This document shows positions 8,812 to 18,576 of a DNA stretch of 64,000 bases, one piece after another (position 1 is the first letter of the stretch; every line of letters begins with the position of its first letter). The translations under genes and the position numbers were made by a program. The notes beneath the pieces were generated by a model that was given only the letters and a program-made list of their open reading frames with translations, ran no database searches and had not been told where the DNA came from. Origin of the DNA: Azoarcus sp. CIB (GTDB taxonomy: Bacteria; Pseudomonadota; Gammaproteobacteria; Burkholderiales; Rhodocyclaceae); contig NZ_CP011072.1 in assembly GCF_001190925.1 (NCBI RefSeq), positions 3,968,001 through 4,032,000 on the forward strand, given 5' to 3'.

Positions 8812-10785
8812 ATGACAGGCAAGCAATACGACGAATCGTCCTTCCGCGTCCTCAAGGGACTCGAACCGGTGCGCGAGCGCCCCGGGATGTACACCCGCAC
8901 GGACTCGCCGGCGCACATCATCCAGGAAGTCATCGACAACTCGGCCGACGAGGCGCTCGGCGGCTTTGCGAAGAAAATCCATGTGACGCTGCATCTGGAC
9001 GGCTCGGTGAGCGTCGCCGACGACGGTCGCGGCATCCCGGTGGGCCTGCATCCCGAGGAAGGCGTGCCGGTCGTCGTGCTCGCTTACACCCGCCTGCACG
9101 CGGGCGGCAAGTTCGACAAGCGTGACGGCAACGGCGCCTATGCGTTCTCGGGCGGCCTGCACGGCGTCGGCGTCGCGGTGACGAACGCGCTGTCGACACG
9201 CGTCGAAGTCGAAGTGAAGCGCGAAGGCAAGATCCACCGCATCGACTTTGCCGAGGGCGGCGAGAACATCGGCGCGATCTCTGTTGTCGGCGACTGCGGA
9301 CGGCAAACCGGCACGCGCGTGCGTGCGTGGCCGGACGGCAAGTACTTCGAGAATCCGCGCGTGCCGCAGAACGAGATCGAACGCCTGCTGCGCTCGAAGG
9401 CGGTGCTGCTGTCGGGTGTGTCGGTGCGGCTCGACATTGAGCAGGCGAGCGGCCCGGCACTGAGCAAGACCTGGTCCTATCCGGACGGCCTGGCCGGCTA
9501 TCTGCGCGAACAGGCGGGCGACCTCGAGCCGGTCGCACCGCTCTTCACCGCCGAAAAGTACGCCGACAAGGACGACGCGACTTTCGCGCCCGGCGAAGGC
9601 GCAGCCTGGGTGATCGGCTGGTTCGAGCAGTCGGTGCCGTCCGAGTCCTTCGTGAACCTGATCCCGACGGTGGCCGGCGGCACGCACGAGAGCGGTCTGC
9701 GCGCGGGCGTGTTCGACGCGGTGAAGAGTTTCATCGAGCACCATGCGCTGCTGCCGCGCGGCGTGAAGCTGCAGCAGGAAGACGTCGCCGGACGCATGAG
9801 CTTCGTGCTGTCTGCGCGCCTGCTGGACCCGCAGTTCCAGGGTCAGGTGAAGGAGAAGCTCAACTCGCGCGAGGCGGTGAAGCTGGTGTCGTCGATGATC
9901 CGCGACCCGTTCGAGATCTGGTTGAACAATCACGTCGAGGCCGGCAAGGCGATCGCCGAATTGTCGATCAAGCAGGCGCTCGCGCGGCAAAAGAGCGCGC
10001 AGAAGGTCGAGAAGAAGAAGACCTCGGGCGTCGCGGTGTTGCCCGGCAAGCTCTCGGATTGCGAATCCGAGGACATTGCCGACAACGAGCTCTTCCTCGT
10101 CGAGGGCGACTCCGCGGGCGGCTCGGCGAAAATGGCGCGCAACAAGGAAACGCAGGCGATCCTGCCGCTGCGCGGCAAGGTGCAGAACTCATGGGAAATC
10201 GACCCCGACCGCCTGCTCGCAAACGCGGAGATCCACGATATCGCGGTCGCGCTGGGCGTCGATGCGCATGTGGCGGGCAGCAGCCCCGACCTCTCGGGCC
10301 TGCGCTACGGCAAGGTCGTCATCATGTCGGACGCGGACGTCGACGGCGCGCATATCCAGACCCTGCTGCTGACGCTGTTCTTCCGCCACTTCCCCGAATT
10401 GATCACGCGCGGCCACATCTACGTCGCGCAGCCGCCGCTGTATCGCGTCGATGTGCCGGCACAGGGCAAGAAGCGTCCGGCGCGGCGCCTGTATGCGCTC
10501 GACGACGGCGAGCTCACTGCGATCCGCGACCGTGTCGCGAAGGAAGGCTTCAAGCCGGAAGCGATCGAAGTCGGCCGATTCAAGGGTCTGGGCGAAATGA
10601 ACCCCGACCAGCTGCGCGAGACGACGATGGACCCTGCGACGCGCCGCGTGTTGCCGGTCCATGTGCGCGCCGACGCGCTCGAGGACACGCTGAAGATGTT
10701 CACGCTGCTGATGGGCAAGGGCGAAGCCTCGGGCCGGCGCGCGTGGATGGAGGCGAAGGGCGACACCGTCGAGGCCGACATCTGA
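8812..10785 (+). CDS. parE: DNA topoisomerase IV subunit B
   Basis: 657 residues, matching ParE (about 630-660) and lacking the large GyrB insertion. The GHKL ATPase motifs are RPGMYTRTDSPAHIIQEVID (about 24-43) and the DDGRGIPVG loop; the TOPRIM domain is marked by LVEGDSAGGSAKMARN (about 430) and MSDADVDGAHI. With ParC it forms the A2B2 enzyme that decatenates daughter chromosomes. The ATG at 8812 gives the canonical short N terminus. Downstream lie a HAD phosphatase gene and then parC, so the two topoisomerase subunits are separated by one gene but run in the same direction. Confidence 0.95.
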   Translation: MTGKQYDESSFRVLKGLEPVRERPGMYTRTDSPAHIIQEVIDNSADEALGGFAKKIHVTLHLDGSVSVADDGRGIPVGLHPEEGVPVVVLAYTRLHAGGKFDKRDGNGAYAFSGGLHGVGVAVTNALSTRVEVEVKREGKIHRIDFAEGGENIGAISVVGDCGRQTGTRVRAWPDGKYFENPRVPQNEIERLLRSKAVLLSGVSVRLDIEQASGPALSKTWSYPDGLAGYLREQAGDLEPVAPLFTAEKYADKDDATFAPGEGAAWVIGWFEQSVPSESFVNLIPTVAGGTHESGLRAGVFDAVKSFIEHHALLPRGVKLQQEDVAGRMSFVLSARLLDPQFQGQVKEKLNSREAVKLVSSMIRDPFEIWLNNHVEAGKAIAELSIKQALARQKSAQKVEKKKTSGVAVLPGKLSDCESEDIADNELFLVEGDSAGGSAKMARNKETQAILPLRGKVQNSWEIDPDRLLANAEIHDIAVALGVDAHVAGSSPDLSGLRYGKVVIMSDADVDGAHIQTLLLTLFFRHFPELITRGHIYVAQPPLYRVDVPAQGKKRPARRLYALDDGELTAIRDRVAKEGFKPEAIEVGRFKGLGEMNPDQLRETTMDPATRRVLPVHVRADALEDTLKMFTLLMGKGEASGRRAWMEAKGDTVEADI

Positions 10786-10872
10786 ACTTGCGGACCCGAT
10801 GACGGCGCCTTGCTGCGCCGCATCACGCCTCCTATAACGGAAAACGCCCGTCCCGTTTTCGAGTAGCCCCTC

Positions 10873-11664
10873 ATGGCCGCGAATCCCTCCCCTCGCCTCG
10901 CGCGGCGCCCAGCCGCCGTACTGGTGGATCTGGCCGGCGTGCTGCACGTTGGCGAGCAGGCCATCCCCGGCTCGGTGGACGCGCTCGCCCGCCTGCGTGC
11001 CGCGGGGCTGCCGCTGCGCTTTCTCACGAACACGACCCGCACGCCGCGCCGCACGCTGGTCGCGAAGCTGCAAAGGATGGGCTTCGCGATCGCCGAGGAC
11101 GAGTTGCAGACCGCCCCGCACGCAGCGCAGCAGCTCGTGCGCCAGCGCGGCCTGAAGCCGCTGTACCTCGTCCATCCCGACCTCGCGGCCGAAATCGGCC
11201 CGAGCGCGGAGGCCCCCGATGCGGTCGTGCTGGGCGACATGGGCCCGCATCTCGACTACGAGCGGCTCAACGCCGCGTTCCGCCTGCTGATGGGCGGCGG
11301 CGCCTTCATCGCGATGGCGAAGAACCGTTACTTCATGGAAGAGGACGGCCTGTCGCTCGACATGGGCGCTTTCGTGACCGGCCTCGAGTTCAGCAGCGGC
11401 GTCACGGCCGAGATCGTCGGCAAGCCCGCGGCGAGCTTCTTCCACACCGCGCTCGCCGAACTGGGCGTCGCACCGGCCGACGCGGTGGTGATCGGCGACG
11501 ATCTGCACGACGACGTCGGCGCGGCGCTCGACGCCGGCATCCCCGGGATCCTCGTGCGCACCGGGAAATTCCGTCCTGGCGACGATGCCCACCCGACGGT
11601 GCGCCCGGATCTCGTCGCCGACGATTTCGCCTGCGCGGTCGACCGGCTGCTCGCGCTCCCCTAG
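10873..11664 (+). CDS. LHPP-like HAD-superfamily phosphatase (TIGR01458 type)
   Basis: 263 residues with a HAD fold that tracks animal LHPP (phospholysine/phosphohistidine/inorganic pyrophosphatase) throughout. Motif I is [12 protein letters not shown], motif II the FLTNTTR region, motif III the lysine in VGKPAASFF, and motif [13 protein letters not shown]; the GKFRPGDD element near the C terminus is also LHPP-like. Motif I lacks the usual second aspartate (DxD is D-L-A); the LHPP group has serine there. The natural substrate in bacteria is unknown. It sits between parE and parC, 87 bases after parE and about 125 before the parC ATG. No functional link to topoisomerase IV is implied by sequence. 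Confidence 0.8.
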   Translation: MAANPSPRLARRPAAVLVDLAGVLHVGEQAIPGSVDALARLRAAGLPLRFLTNTTRTPRRTLVAKLQRMGFAIAEDELQTAPHAAQQLVRQRGLKPLYLVHPDLAAEIGPSAEAPDAVVLGDMGPHLDYERLNAAFRLLMGGGAFIAMAKNRYFMEEDGLSLDMGAFVTGLEFSSGVTAEIVGKPAASFFHTALAELGVAPADAVVIGDDLHDDVGAALDAGIPGILVRTGKFRPGDDAHPTVRPDLVADDFACAVDRLLALP

Positions 11665-11789
11665 CCCGACCACGCCACGGTGCCGGCCGGGTCCTCGGGC
11701 CTGCCGTGGCGTACAATGCGCCGCTCAAGAATTTCGTAGCGGAGGCCGATGCGCCATCCGCTCCCCGATACCGCTTTGCCAAGCCACAC

Positions 11790-14168
11790 ATGAGCAACGA
11801 CACCCTCGACCTGTTCGGCGCCGCGGCCCGCCCCGCGGTGGCCACGCCAGACGACTCCGCCCCGCCCGCCCCGCCGCGGCCGCCCGCCGGCGGCAGCACG
11901 AACGGCGATGGCACGCTGCCGCTCGACCAGTACGCCGAGCGCGCCTACCTCGCCTACGCGATGAGCGTCGTGAAGTCGCGCGCGCTGCCGCAGGTCGAGG
12001 ACGGCATGAAGCCGGTGCAGCGCCGCATCCTCTACGCGATGAGCGAGATGCGCCTGTCGGCCGCGTCCAAGCATGTGAAGTCCGCACGCGTCGTAGGCGA
12101 CGTCATCGGCAAGTACCACCCGCACGGCGACTCCAGCGTCTATGACGCGATGGTACGCGTCGCGCAGGACTTCTCGCTGCGCTACCCGCTGGTCGACGGC
12201 CAAGGCAACTTCGGCTCGCGCGACGGCGACTCCGCCGCGGCGATGCGTTACACGGAATGCCGCCTGACGCCGATCGCCGAGTTGCTGCTCGCCGAGATCG
12301 ACCGCGGCACCGTCGACTTCGTGCCGAACTACGACGGCGCCTTCGAAGAGCCGCAACTGCTGCCCGCGCGCCTGCCCTTCGTGCTGCTCAACGGCGCCTC
12401 GGGCATCGCAGTCGGCATGGCGACCGAGATCCCGCCGCACAACCTGCGCGAAGTCACCGACGCCACCTGCCACCTCATCCGCCACCCGGATGCCGGCCTC
12501 GACGACGTCCTGCCGCTGCTGCCCGGCCCCGATTTCCCCGGCGGCGGCCAGCTCATCTCCTCGCCCGAGGTGATCCGCGATGCCTACGCAAGCGGGCGCG
12601 GAAGCCTGCGCGTGCGCGCGCGCTGGCACGTCGAGGAGCTCGCCCGCGGCCAGTGGCGCGTGATCATCGACGAGCTGCCGCACGGCGTATCCGCCGCCGG
12701 CGTGCTCGCCGAGATCGAAACGCTGACCAACCCGCAGCCGCGCGCCGGCAAGAAGGAAGTCAGCCAGGAACAGAAGAACCTCAAGCAACTGGTGCTCGGC
12801 GTGCTGGAAACCGTGCGCGACGAATCCAGCGACAAGGCACCGGTGCGCATCGTGCTGGAGCCGCGCTCTTCCCGCCAGAGCCGCGACGAGTTCATGGCGG
12901 TCCTGCTCGCGCACACCAGCCTCGAAAGCTCGGCATCGGTGAACATGACGATGATCGGCCGCGACGGCCGCCCGCAGCAGAAGAACCTCGTGCAGATCCT
13001 GCGCGAGTGGATCGACTTCCGCTACGTCACCGTCGAGCGTCGCACCCGCCACCGCCTCGACGAGGTCGATCGCCGGCTCCACATCCTCGAAGGCCGCATG
13101 ATCGCCTTCCTGCACATCGAGGAAGTGATCCGCGTGATCCGCGAGTCGGACGAACCCAAGCCCGCGCTGATTGCGGCCTTCGGCCTCACGGACGTGCAGG
13201 CCGAGGACATCCTCGAGATCCGCCTGCGCCAACTCGCGCGCCTCGAAGGTTTCAAGATCGAAAAGGAACTGGCCGAGCTCAAGGACGAGCGCAATGGGCT
13301 GCAGCACATCCTCGACAGCCGCGCCGCGATGACCCGGCTGATCCTCAAGGAGATCGAGGACGACGCGAAGAAGTACGGCGACAACCGCCGCACGGTGATC
13401 GAAGCCGTCGCCGCGGTCGCTCCGGCCGAGATCAGCGTGGCCGACGAACCGGTCACCGTGATCGTGTCGAAGAACGGCTGGGTGCGCTCGCGCCAGGGCC
13501 ACGGCATCGACGCCGCGGCGATCAGCTACAAGGCGGGCGACTTCGCCTTCGCCGTGATCGAGACGCGCACGACCTGGCCGCTGGTCGTCATCGACACCAA
13601 CGGCCGCGCCTACACCGTGCGCGTGTCGGACCTGCCCGGCGGGCGCGGCGACGGCGCGCCGATCGCGACGCTGGTCGACTTCCAGGACGGCGGCAAGATG
13701 GCGCAGGTGCTCACCGCCGAGCCCGAGTCGAGCTGGTTCTTCGCCAACTCCGGCGGCTACGGCTTCATCTGCACGCTCGCCGATGCGACCAGCCGCCAGC
13801 GCGCGGGCAAGGCCTTCATGACGTTGGAGAAGGGCGAGAAGGTGCTGGTGCCGGCGCGTGTCGTGGGCGAACGCATCGCCGCGGTATCGGAGCACGGCCG
13901 CATCCTGGTCTTCATGCGCAGCGAGATGAAGGTGCAGGCCGGCGGACGCGGCGTCATCGTGATGGCGCTCGACGACAAGGAGGCGCTGGTGGCGGTGGCC
14001 GTGCCGCCCGACGACGCGACGCTCCGGGTCGAAGGCACCGGTCGCGGCGGCAAGACCATCGTCGTCGAGCTCAAGCCGAGCCAGCTCGTGCCGCTGCTCC
14101 ATCGCCGCGCGCGCAAGGGCATGGTGCTCACGCCCAAGGTCGCGCCCGCGGCCCTGACGACCGCCTGA
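11790..14168 (+). CDS. parC: DNA topoisomerase IV subunit A
   Basis: 792 residues, slightly longer than E. coli ParC (752) because of a Pro/Ala-rich N-terminal leader of about 30 residues. The breakage-reunion domain shows [18 protein letters not shown], the [10 protein letters not shown] region and the catalytic tyrosine in AAMRYTE (about residue 154). The quinolone-determining region is [12 protein letters not shown], with wild-type-looking Ser. The C-terminal beta-pinwheel is about 490-790. The ATG at 11790 is the best-placed start; the frame extends upstream without a good Shine-Dalgarno. A strong hairpin follows the stop. Confidence 0.94.
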   Translation: MSNDTLDLFGAAARPAVATPDDSAPPAPPRPPAGGSTNGDGTLPLDQYAERAYLAYAMSVVKSRALPQVEDGMKPVQRRILYAMSEMRLSAASKHVKSARVVGDVIGKYHPHGDSSVYDAMVRVAQDFSLRYPLVDGQGNFGSRDGDSAAAMRYTECRLTPIAELLLAEIDRGTVDFVPNYDGAFEEPQLLPARLPFVLLNGASGIAVGMATEIPPHNLREVTDATCHLIRHPDAGLDDVLPLLPGPDFPGGGQLISSPEVIRDAYASGRGSLRVRARWHVEELARGQWRVIIDELPHGVSAAGVLAEIETLTNPQPRAGKKEVSQEQKNLKQLVLGVLETVRDESSDKAPVRIVLEPRSSRQSRDEFMAVLLAHTSLESSASVNMTMIGRDGRPQQKNLVQILREWIDFRYVTVERRTRHRLDEVDRRLHILEGRMIAFLHIEEVIRVIRESDEPKPALIAAFGLTDVQAEDILEIRLRQLARLEGFKIEKELAELKDERNGLQHILDSRAAMTRLILKEIEDDAKKYGDNRRTVIEAVAAVAPAEISVADEPVTVIVSKNGWVRSRQGHGIDAAAISYKAGDFAFAVIETRTTWPLVVIDTNGRAYTVRVSDLPGGRGDGAPIATLVDFQDGGKMAQVLTAEPESSWFFANSGGYGFICTLADATSRQRAGKAFMTLEKGEKVLVPARVVGERIAAVSEHGRILVFMRSEMKVQAGGRGVIVMALDDKEALVAVAVPPDDATLRVEGTGRGGKTIVVELKPSQLVPLLHRRARKGMVLTPKVAPAALTTA

Positions 14169-14236
14169 TTCGCCGGCCGCGCAACGGCGGCCGGAACCCA
14201 TCCGTCCCGTCGCAGTCTTTCAGAAAGCGGCATCCC

Positions 14237-14276
14237 GACGCCCGCCGGTCTCGCACGAGACCGACGGGCGTCGTTG
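14237..14276 (+). terminator. Hairpin downstream of parC
   Basis: A 17-bp inverted repeat with one internal mismatch (14237-14253 against 14256-14272, two-base loop), followed by GTTGTTG rather than a solid T-run. It lies between the parC stop and the antiporter start. It is very stable and probably stops transcription from parC, but the weak U-tract leaves room for a different role. Confidence 0.6.
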
Positions 14277-14309
14277 TTGCTGCCTCACCCCTCACAACCA
14301 AGACTCCGA

Positions 14310-16016
14310 ATGGACCACGACATCTCCCTCATCACCACGGTCGCCGCAGCCTTCGGCTTCGCGCTGATCTTCGGCTTCATCGCCGAGCGCCTGAAAGTGC
14401 CGGCGCTCGTCGGCTACCTCGTCGCCGGCATCGCGATCGGCCCCGCGACCCCGGGCTTCGTCGCCGACATCCACACCGCCTCGCAGCTGTCCGAGATCGG
14501 CGTGATGCTGCTGATGTTCGGCGTCGGCCTGCATTTTTCGCTCGACGACCTGCTCGCGGTGCGGCGCATTGCGCTACCCGGCGCGGTCGTGCAGATGGGC
14601 TTCGCGACCGTGCTGGGCACGGGGGTCGCGTGGTGGTGGGGATGGACCCTGGGTGCAGCGCTGGTGTTCGGCCTGTCGCTGTCGTGCGCAAGCACCGTGG
14701 TGCTGCTCAAGGCGCTCGAAGCGCGCGGCGTGCTCGACACGATGAACGGTCGCATCGCGGTCGGCTGGCTGGTCGTCGAAGACCTCGCCACCGTCGTGAT
14801 CCTCGTGCTGCTGCCGCCGCTCGCCGGCACGCTCGGGGCGCCAACCGCCTCGCCCGGCGACGCCGCCGACCCGCTGTGGCGCACCATCGGCAAGACCTTG
14901 CTGGAAGTCACCGCCTTCATCGCGCTGATGCTGATCGCCGGCCGGCGCGTCCTGCCCTGGCTGCTGTGGCAGGTCGCACGCACCGGCTCGCGCGAACTCT
15001 TCACGCTGTCGGTGATCGCTACGGCCATCGGCATCGCCTATGGCGCAGCCCAGCTCTTCAGCGTGTCCTTCGCGCTGGGCGCCTTCTTCGCCGGCATGAT
15101 GATGCGCGAGTCCGAATTCAGCCACCGCGCCGCCGAAGAGTCGCTGCCGCTTCGCGACGCCTTCTCGGTACTGTTCTTCGTCGCCGTCGGCATGCTCTTC
15201 GATCCGGCCGTGATCGCGGACTATCCGCTGCAAGTGCTTGCCGTGGTGCTCATCATCGTGGTCGGCAAGTCGCTCGCCGCGATGGCGCTGGTGCTCGCAT
15301 TCCGCTACCCGCTCAACACGGCGCTGACGGTCGCGGCAAGCCTCGCTCAAATCGGCGAATTCTCCTTCATCCTCGCCGGCCTGGGCCTCACGCTGGGCCT
15401 GCTGCCGCAGACCGGGATGAGCCTCGTGCTCGCCGGCGCGCTGATCTCGATCGCGCTCAATCCGCTGGTGTTCGCGACGGTCGGACCGATCCGCGTGTGG
15501 ACGCTGAAGCACTCCGAGTTCGCGCGGCGGCTCGAGCGCCGCGAAGACCCGTACGCCGAGCTGCCGACGAGCACCGAGCGCAAGTACCTGGAAGGCCAGG
15601 TCGTGCTGGTCGGCTACGGGCGGGTCGGCCGACGCATCGCGCAGGCCCTCGCCGCGCGCGGCATCCCCTTCGTCGTCGCCGAACAGAACCGCGAACAGGT
15701 CGAACAGCTGCGCAGCGAAGGCGTGGTTGCGGTCGCGGGTGACGCGTCCGAGCCGGCGGTGCTGATCCAGGCTCACATCGCCAATGCGGCGATGCTGGTG
15801 ATCGCAACACCCGACCCGATCAACGTCCGCCCCATGGTCGCCACGGCGCGCGCGCTCAACCCGGCGATCGAGATCGTCCTGCGCACCCACAGCGAGGACG
15901 ACTCCCGGCTGCTGCGCAAGGAAGGCGTCGGCACCGTGTTCTACGGCGAAGAGGAGCTCGCCAAGGGCATGACGGGGCACGTGCTGGAACGCTTCGCGCC
16001 GCGCATGAGCGCCTGA
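14310..16016 (+). CDS. ybaL: YbaL/KefB-type monovalent cation:proton antiporter (CPA2) with TrkA-N domain
   Basis: 568 residues. About 12 hydrophobic helices (5-395) form the Na+/H+ exchanger fold of the CPA2 family. A C-terminal Rossmann nucleotide-binding domain (TrkA-N/RCK) starts near 430 with VVLVGYGRVGRRIAQALA. The N terminus (DHDISLITTVAAAFGFALIF, then the conserved LVGYLVAGIAIGP) resembles E. coli YbaL more than KefB/KefC, and there is no adjacent KefF/KefG-like quinone reductase. It likely exchanges K+ or Na+ for protons under nucleotide control in the inner membrane. The ATG at 14310 follows the parC hairpin. The symbol is by resemblance only. Confidence 0.82.
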   Translation: MDHDISLITTVAAAFGFALIFGFIAERLKVPALVGYLVAGIAIGPATPGFVADIHTASQLSEIGVMLLMFGVGLHFSLDDLLAVRRIALPGAVVQMGFATVLGTGVAWWWGWTLGAALVFGLSLSCASTVVLLKALEARGVLDTMNGRIAVGWLVVEDLATVVILVLLPPLAGTLGAPTASPGDAADPLWRTIGKTLLEVTAFIALMLIAGRRVLPWLLWQVARTGSRELFTLSVIATAIGIAYGAAQLFSVSFALGAFFAGMMMRESEFSHRAAEESLPLRDAFSVLFFVAVGMLFDPAVIADYPLQVLAVVLIIVVGKSLAAMALVLAFRYPLNTALTVAASLAQIGEFSFILAGLGLTLGLLPQTGMSLVLAGALISIALNPLVFATVGPIRVWTLKHSEFARRLERREDPYAELPTSTERKYLEGQVVLVGYGRVGRRIAQALAARGIPFVVAEQNREQVEQLRSEGVVAVAGDASEPAVLIQAHIANAAMLVIATPDPINVRPMVATARALNPAIEIVLRTHSEDDSRLLRKEGVGTVFYGEEELAKGMTGHVLERFAPRMSA

Positions 16017-16040
16017 ACCGCCCGGAAACGATGGCGAACC

Positions 16041-16910
16041 TCAGCGGGCCGGCGGCGTTTCCTCGCGCTCCGTCACCTCGCCCGGTGGAAGGATAGCGCG
16101 GATCGGATCGCCGTCCCGGATCGACCCCGGCGCGCGCGGCGCCGGCTCGCCGACCATCGACTCGATCAGGATCGTCACGCGCCGGTTGCGCGCGCGGCCT
16201 TCCTCGTTGGTGTTGTCGGTGAGCGGTCGCTGATCCGCGTAACCGGCTGCGGTAAGACGGGCGCCGCGCATGCCCGACTCGATGAAAAGCCGCACGACCG
16301 TCGAGGCGCGCACCGCGGACAGCTCCCAGTTCGACGGGAAACGCCCGTTGCGGATCGGCAGGTTGTCGGTATGACCTTCCACCGTCACGGGAAACTCCGC
16401 GCGCGCGAGCACTTCCGCAACCGCCCGCAACGCGGCGACGGCGGACGGCGCGAGGACCGCATCGCCCGGCGCGAACAGCACCCGGGCGTTGATCTCGACC
16501 GAGATTCCGCGCGCCCCTTCGGACACGCGGACCTGCCCGCCCTGCGTGAGCGGATCCAGCACGCGACGGATGTCCTCAGCCATCGTCGTCATGCGCTTGT
16601 ACTCGGCGCGGCGCCGCTTCTCGGCCTCTTCGTCGGGGGTCGGCGACAGCGGCGCGGGCTTGGGCGGGGCGACCGCCGGCGGCGGCGCGATGACCGGGTC
16701 GCCCGGCACATTCACGGTGATGTTACGGAAGGCGTTGATCAGCGAATCGGACAGGACGCGGTACTTGCCCTCGTTCACCGACGACAGCGAATACATCACG
16801 ACGAAGAACGCGAACAGCAGCGTGATGAAGTCGGCGTAGGACACGAGCCAGCGATCCTGATTCTCGTGGTTCGCGTCGTCCAGCTGGCGGTGTCGGCGGT
16901 GGCGTCGCAT
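16041..16910 (-). CDS. motD: Flagellar stator protein, MotB family (MotD)
   Basis: 289 residues. A single N-terminal transmembrane helix (about 22-42, WLVSYADFITLLFAFFVVMY) carries the stator aspartate in YADF. A Pro-rich plug/linker follows (about 70-90), then an OmpA-like peptidoglycan-binding domain (about 140-275) with VEGHTDNLPI and NWELSAVRASTVVR. It pairs with the MotA-type protein immediately upstream (10-base spacing). Gene position after fliA and next to a MotA paralogue matches motC-motD of Pseudomonas, the second stator set. The C-terminal tail is acidic/Pro-rich and specific to this protein. Confidence 0.9.
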   Translation of the reverse strand: MRRHRRHRQLDDANHENQDRWLVSYADFITLLFAFFVVMYSLSSVNEGKYRVLSDSLINAFRNITVNVPGDPVIAPPPAVAPPKPAPLSPTPDEEAEKRRRAEYKRMTTMAEDIRRVLDPLTQGGQVRVSEGARGISVEINARVLFAPGDAVLAPSAVAALRAVAEVLARAEFPVTVEGHTDNLPIRNGRFPSNWELSAVRASTVVRLFIESGMRGARLTAAGYADQRPLTDNTNEEGRARNRRVTILIESMVGEPAPRAPGSIRDGDPIRAILPPGEVTEREETPPAR

Positions 16911-16920
16911 CGCGGCACGC

Positions 16921-17661
16921 TCAGGCGATGTAGCCCTGCATGCGGCTCTCGATGATGCGCGGGTTGTCGCCGTTGGCGATGCCGACCAGCCCGTCGACGA
17001 GCATCTCGCGCTGCGACACTCCGTCGGCCACGTAAGCCATCAGCTTCTTCGACATCGGCAGGAAAACGAGGTTGGCGAAGCCCACGCCATACACCGTCGC
17101 GACGAAGGCCACCGCAATGCCGGCGCCCAGCTTCGACGGATCGGTCAGGTTCTCCATCACGTGGATCAGGCCCAGCACCGCACCGAGAATACCCAGCGTC
17201 GGCGCGTAGCCGCCCGCAGCCTCCCAGATGCGCGCGCCCTGGCGCATCTGCGCCGCCCAGGCGTCGATCTCGACCTCCAGCACCTCGCGCAGCCGTTGCG
17301 GCTCGACGCCATCGACAAGGAGCTGCAGCCCCTTGCGGGTGAATGCGTCGTTGATGCGCGGGATCTGCGCCTCCAGCGCCAGCAGCCCCTCCTTGCGCGC
17401 GATCTGGCTCCAGCTCGTCGCCTGGCGGATCAGCGCCGCATGGCTCGACGGCGGCGGCACGAAGACCCAGCGGGTCATGCGGATGCCTGCGCGGAAAACC
17501 TTCAGCGGGCTCTGCAGCATCACCGCACCCAGCGTGCCGCCGATCACGATCAGGAAGGCAGTGGGCTGCAGGAGCGATGCGATATGGCCGCCCTCGATCA
17601 CCTGCCCCATGATCAGGGCGGAGATGCCGAGGGTGAGCCCGACGATGCTGATCTTGTCCAT
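16921..17661 (-). CDS. motC: Flagellar stator protein, MotA family (MotC)
   Basis: 246 residues with four predicted membrane helices: two at the N terminus (about 5-50, including LIMGQVIEGG and FLIVIGGTLGAV) and two at about 150-205 (APTLGILGAVLGLIHVMENL, GIAVAFVATVYGVGFANLVF). The cytoplasmic loop between contains the charged residues that contact FliG. With MotD it forms the H+-driven (by family) stator. I use the ATG at 17661 because it begins the first helix directly; the longer frame to 17844 runs back into fliA. It is 25 bases downstream of fliA. Confidence 0.9.
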   Translation of the reverse strand: MDKISIVGLTLGISALIMGQVIEGGHIASLLQPTAFLIVIGGTLGAVMLQSPLKVFRAGIRMTRWVFVPPPSSHAALIRQATSWSQIARKEGLLALEAQIPRINDAFTRKGLQLLVDGVEPQRLREVLEVEIDAWAAQMRQGARIWEAAGGYAPTLGILGAVLGLIHVMENLTDPSKLGAGIAVAFVATVYGVGFANLVFLPMSKKLMAYVADGVSQREMLVDGLVGIANGDNPRIIESRMQGYIA

Positions 17662-17686
17662 GTCCGCAGTCCCCCGGCCGGCCCGC

Positions 17687-18466
17687 TCAGGCGCCGGACG
17701 GCGGATTCTTGGGCGGCCGTCCGCGACGCGCCCCGGTCGTCGCGCCGGCCGGCCGCGCGGTCCCCAGGATGCGCGAGCGCAGGCGCGCCACAGCCTGGCT
17801 GTGGAGCTGGCACACGCGCGACTCGGAAACGCCCAGCACCTCACCGATCTCGCGCAGGTTGAGCTCCTCGTCGTAGTACAGCGCCATCATCAGTTTCTCG
17901 CGCTCGGGCAGATCTTCGATCGCCCGCACGAGCGCGTTACGCATGTCCGCCTTCTCGAGGATGTCGGCCGGATTCGACTCGTGCGCGCCGAGGTGGCGCT
18001 CGAAGTAGTCCTCGCCCTCGCCGTCGGTGAAGTCCTCGAAATGCACGAGCTGGTAGCCACGCGCGTCCTGCAGCATGCGCTGGTACTCGACGAGCGGCAT
18101 CCCCAGTAATTCCGCGAGCTCCACCTCGCTCGGCTGGCGCCCGTTGCGCTGCTCGAGCTCGTGCACCGCCGACTCGATGCGGCGCATGTCGCGCCGCAGG
18201 CTGCGCGGCAGCCAGTCGTTCTCGCGCAGGCCGTCGAGCATCGCGCCGCGGATGCGCTGCACCGCGTAGGTCTCGAACTGCGCGCCGAGCCCATCCTCGA
18301 AACGGCTGATCGCATCCAGCAGGCCCATCATGCCGTTCTGGATCAAGTCATCCATCTGCACGCTGGCCGGCAGCTTCGCCATCAGGTGGTAGGCGATGCG
18401 CTTGACCAGGGGGGCATAAGCCTCCACGAGGTGGTTCTTGTCGAGATTACCAGCTGCGTCGTACAT
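17687..18466 (-). CDS. fliA: Flagellar sigma factor sigma-28 (FliA)
   Basis: 259 residues, near the usual 240. Region 2 includes LVKRIAYHLMAKLPASVQMDDLIQ and GAQFETYAVQRIRGAMLDGL; region 3 has PRSLRRDMR; region 4 (about 185-235) is the helix-turn-helix with LNLREIGEVLGVSESRVCQL. The last 20 residues are a basic Ala/Gly/Arg/Pro-rich extension. It directs RNA polymerase to late flagellar and chemotaxis promoters and is normally held by FlgM. Start: ATG at 18466, giving MYDAAG. It lies downstream of flhF-flhG, the order seen in polar flagellates. Confidence 0.95.
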   Translation of the reverse strand: MYDAAGNLDKNHLVEAYAPLVKRIAYHLMAKLPASVQMDDLIQNGMMGLLDAISRFEDGLGAQFETYAVQRIRGAMLDGLRENDWLPRSLRRDMRRIESAVHELEQRNGRQPSEVELAELLGMPLVEYQRMLQDARGYQLVHFEDFTDGEGEDYFERHLGAHESNPADILEKADMRNALVRAIEDLPEREKLMMALYYDEELNLREIGEVLGVSESRVCQLHSQAVARLRSRILGTARPAGATTGARRGRPPKNPPSGA

Positions 18467-18576
18467 CCACTTCGCCTGTATTTTCTTCCGTCCTGGACGG
18501 GTTTCCGGGCATGGGGGCAAACCAGCGGATTTCCATTGTCCCCCTGCCGGACCGCTTTTGCCAAACGGGTACGCAC

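Noticed and set aside
12257-15742. A very long open frame (about 1,160 codons) on the plus strand, running across parC and into the antiporter gene
   Set aside because: It is an out-of-frame shadow of parC and ybaL: Arg/Pro/Ala-rich composition with no domain, as is usual for alternative frames in GC-rich DNA.
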